This document shows, piece after piece, positions 5,703-7,090 of a stretch of 7,090 nt of DNA. Origin of the DNA: Sinorhizobium sp. (GTDB lineage Bacteria > Pseudomonadota > Alphaproteobacteria > Rhizobiales > Rhizobiaceae); the NCBI GenBank assembly GCA_031178305.1, contig JAPSJG010000196.1, positions 1-7,090 on the forward strand. Reading direction: 5' to 3'. A model generated the notes under the pieces. That model was not told the DNA's origin. It did no database searches and saw only the letters and a program-made list of their open reading frames with translations. Made by a program: the position numbers and the translations under genes. The stretch's first letter is position 1. Each line of letters opens with the position of its first letter.

Positions 5703-7090
5703 TCATTTCCTCCGGCGGATCAAGGCATCGGCGGCGACGGCTCCATGGCCCTCCGGCAACACCATTATAGGATTGATATCCAGTTCTTCGAGACTGGAAG
5801 CGTGCGTAACGACATAGGATGCCACAGCAGCGACAATTTTTACGAGCGCTGCGACATCTGCCTTCGGAGCACCGCGATAGCCGTAGAGCAGCCTTGCGAT
5901 CTTCAGTCCATAGATGGCCTCGCGGATCGCCTCTTCCGTCGCTGGCAGCATGAGGATCGCTGAATCGTCCAGCAATTCCACGAGGACGCCGCCCGCACCG
6001 AGGGTCAGGACGGGTCCCGCGACCGGATCGCGCACCGCGCCGACGATGAGTTCCGCGACCGGGCTCTCGATCATCTTCTCGACCAGATAGCCGGAGGCGA
6101 CCGCAGCCATGGCTTCTGCTGCCACCAGCACTTCTTCGCGGCATTTGAGGTTCAGCTTCACCGCGCCGGCTTCGGTCTTGTGCGCAACGCCGAGGCCCTT
6201 GAGCACGACGGGAAAACCGAGCGCCTCGGCGGCATCCGCCGCCTGCGTCGGCGATTGCACGGTCCTGCCTGGCGGAACGGCGACGCCGGCGCGCGCAAGC
6301 TCCGCCTTGGCTTCGGCTTCCGTCAGTACCGCGGCTTCGCCCTCTGAAGCCGCGGTCACCAAAAGGAGCGGGGCGGCGGGTTTTGCCCAGGCGGCGCCGA
6401 TGACGGCAGCCGTTTCGGCTGCAGCGAGCGCTTCGTCGATTCCGAAGAAGGGAACGACGCCGGCGGAGATCAACGAAAGTGCGGTCTCCTCCGGCATGTT
6501 CTCGCCGAGGCTTGCAACAATTCCTGCCACCGCGCCGGTCGCCTTCGCCGCGGCGATGACCGCCCCGCAGGTCGTCACCCAGTCGGTGGCGTCGCAGCGG
6601 TCGAGGCGGGGGAAATCGAGCACGATCAGGTTCAGCGCATAGTCGCCCTGCATCATGGCGGTGAAAGCGGCGGTCTGCTTCTCCTGATTGCCCCAGACGA
6701 AGGTGTGGTAGTCGAGCGGATTGGTGATCGTCACCATCTCGCCGAGGCTGTCCTTCAGCGGCTGGCGCTGTTCCTCCTTGAGCGGTCGAAAGTTGACGCG
6801 GCGACGGACGCCTGCGTCGGCCATGAGCGAGGCTTCGCCGCCGGAGCAGCTCATCGAGGAGATATCGGCGCTCTTGAGCGGCCCATGGAGATGTAGAAGC
6901 TTCAGGGTTTCGAGAAGCTCGGGAAGCGTATCGACGCGGCCGATGCCGAAGCGCGCGAGAAGCGCCGAAGAGACGCGATCGTTGCCGGCGAGCGAGGCCG
7001 TGTGGGAAACGGTCGCACTCTGCGCGGCTTCGGACTTGCCGACCTTCAGCGTCACGACCGGCTTACGCAATTCGCGGGCGCGCGCTGCCA
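5703..7090 (-). CDS. NDP-forming acyl-CoA synthetase (acetate--CoA ligase family), 5' end beyond window
   Basis: Cytoplasmic ligase that makes an acyl-CoA from a carboxylic acid, CoA and NTP, releasing NDP and phosphate through phosphohistidine intermediates. About 462 residues are visible. The frame stays open to the window edge (AARAREL before RKPVVTLKVGKSEAA), so the TTG at 7070 is not the start. The missing N-terminal part should be the CoA-binding Rossmann domain of a roughly 700-residue protein. Visible in order: SHTASLAG, with the presumed first active-site His encoded at 7002-7004; a flavodoxin-like CoA-ligase domain with CSGGEASLMADAG and NPLDYHT; then an ATP-grasp domain with FPVVLKGLGVAHKTEAG, whose second relay His is encoded at 6180-6182, LTLGAGGVLVELL, and the C-terminal ELDINPIMV. 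Its TGA overlaps the first ATG of the CaiD-like gene, so the two are probably co-expressed. The acid substrate is not known; an aryl acid or betaine is possible. Confidence 0.93.
   Translation of the reverse strand, partial: AARARELRKPVVTLKVGKSEAAQSATVSHTASLAGNDRVSSALLARFGIGRVDTLPELLETLKLLHLHGPLKSADISSMSCSGGEASLMADAGVRRRVNFRPLKEEQRQPLKDSLGEMVTITNPLDYHTFVWGNQEKQTAAFTAMMQGDYALNLIVLDFPRLDRCDATDWVTTCGAVIAAAKATGAVAGIVASLGENMPEETALSLISAGVVPFFGIDEALAAAETAAVIGAAWAKPAAPLLLVTAASEGEAAVLTEAEAKAELARAGVAVPPGRTVQSPTQAADAAEALGFPVVLKGLGVAHKTEAGAVKLNLKCREEVLVAAEAMAAVASGYLVEKMIESPVAELIVGAVRDPVAGPVLTLGAGGVLVELLDDSAILMLPATEEAIREAIYGLKIARLLYGYRGAPKADVAALVKIVAAVASYVVTHASSLEELDINPIMVLPEGHGAVAADALIRRRK
5709..5713 (-). 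promoter_or_regulatory. Shine-Dalgarno serving the CaiD-like gene, shared by two candidate ATGs
   Basis: Minus-strand GGAGG lies within the last codons of the acyl-CoA synthetase gene. It is 2 nt from the ATG at 5706 and 11 nt from the ATG at 5697. Neither spacing is ideal; the longer one is more workable for a ribosome. Confidence 0.6.

Noticed and set aside
5698..6144. Upstream in-frame extension of the CaiD-like gene
   Set aside because: The extra residues are Arg/Gly/Ser-rich, lie entirely over the synthetase coding region and have no counterpart in CaiD, which aligns from the ATG at 5697.
7068..7070. TTG as the start of the acyl-CoA synthetase
   Set aside because: Coding continues in frame upstream to the window edge, and the family's CoA-binding domain would be missing with this start.

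Overview
The window is GC-rich chromosomal or megaplasmid DNA. Its codon use, protein style and gene overlaps look like an alphaproteobacterium of the Rhizobiales (Rhizobium/Sinorhizobium/Agrobacterium type). That placement comes from the look of the proteins, not from a database match. All six genes I can support lie on the minus strand, so transcription runs from high to low coordinates. Two genes run off the window: the first in transcription order lacks its 5' end, and the last lacks its 3' end.

Right part (about 4915-7090): a two-gene CoA-ester module. The upstream gene encodes an NDP-forming (acetate--CoA ligase family) acyl-CoA synthetase with both phospho-relay histidines visible. It is translationally coupled, by an ATGA overlap, to a crotonase-fold enzyme that aligns closely with carnitinyl-CoA dehydratase (CaiD), including both catalytic glutamates. 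A 278-bp AT-richer intergenic region follows (4637-4914). It holds a strong 13-bp-arm inverted repeat and further related half-sites.

Left part (1-4636): a four-gene peptide/nickel-type (cluster C, SBP_bac_5) ABC importer in the order substrate-binding protein, permease B, permease C, ATPase. The binding protein carries a twin-arginine signal. The ATPase carries two nucleotide-binding domains in one chain and is cut by the window edge. The four genes are nearly contiguous: a 2-bp gap with the preferred permease start, then 4-bp and 8-bp overlaps. They form one transcription unit, possibly preceded by its own promoter or regulatory element in the 278-bp gap.

Working model (inference): the importer brings in a small organic acid, perhaps a betaine such as carnitine, crotonobetaine or gamma-butyrobetaine. 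The synthetase activates it to a CoA thioester using a nucleoside triphosphate, and the CaiD-like enzyme hydrates or dehydrates that thioester. The carnitine assignment rests on the CaiD resemblance only. A segment that normally reads G-x-x-P-x-x-G-G in crotonases is replaced here, so the true substrate may differ.
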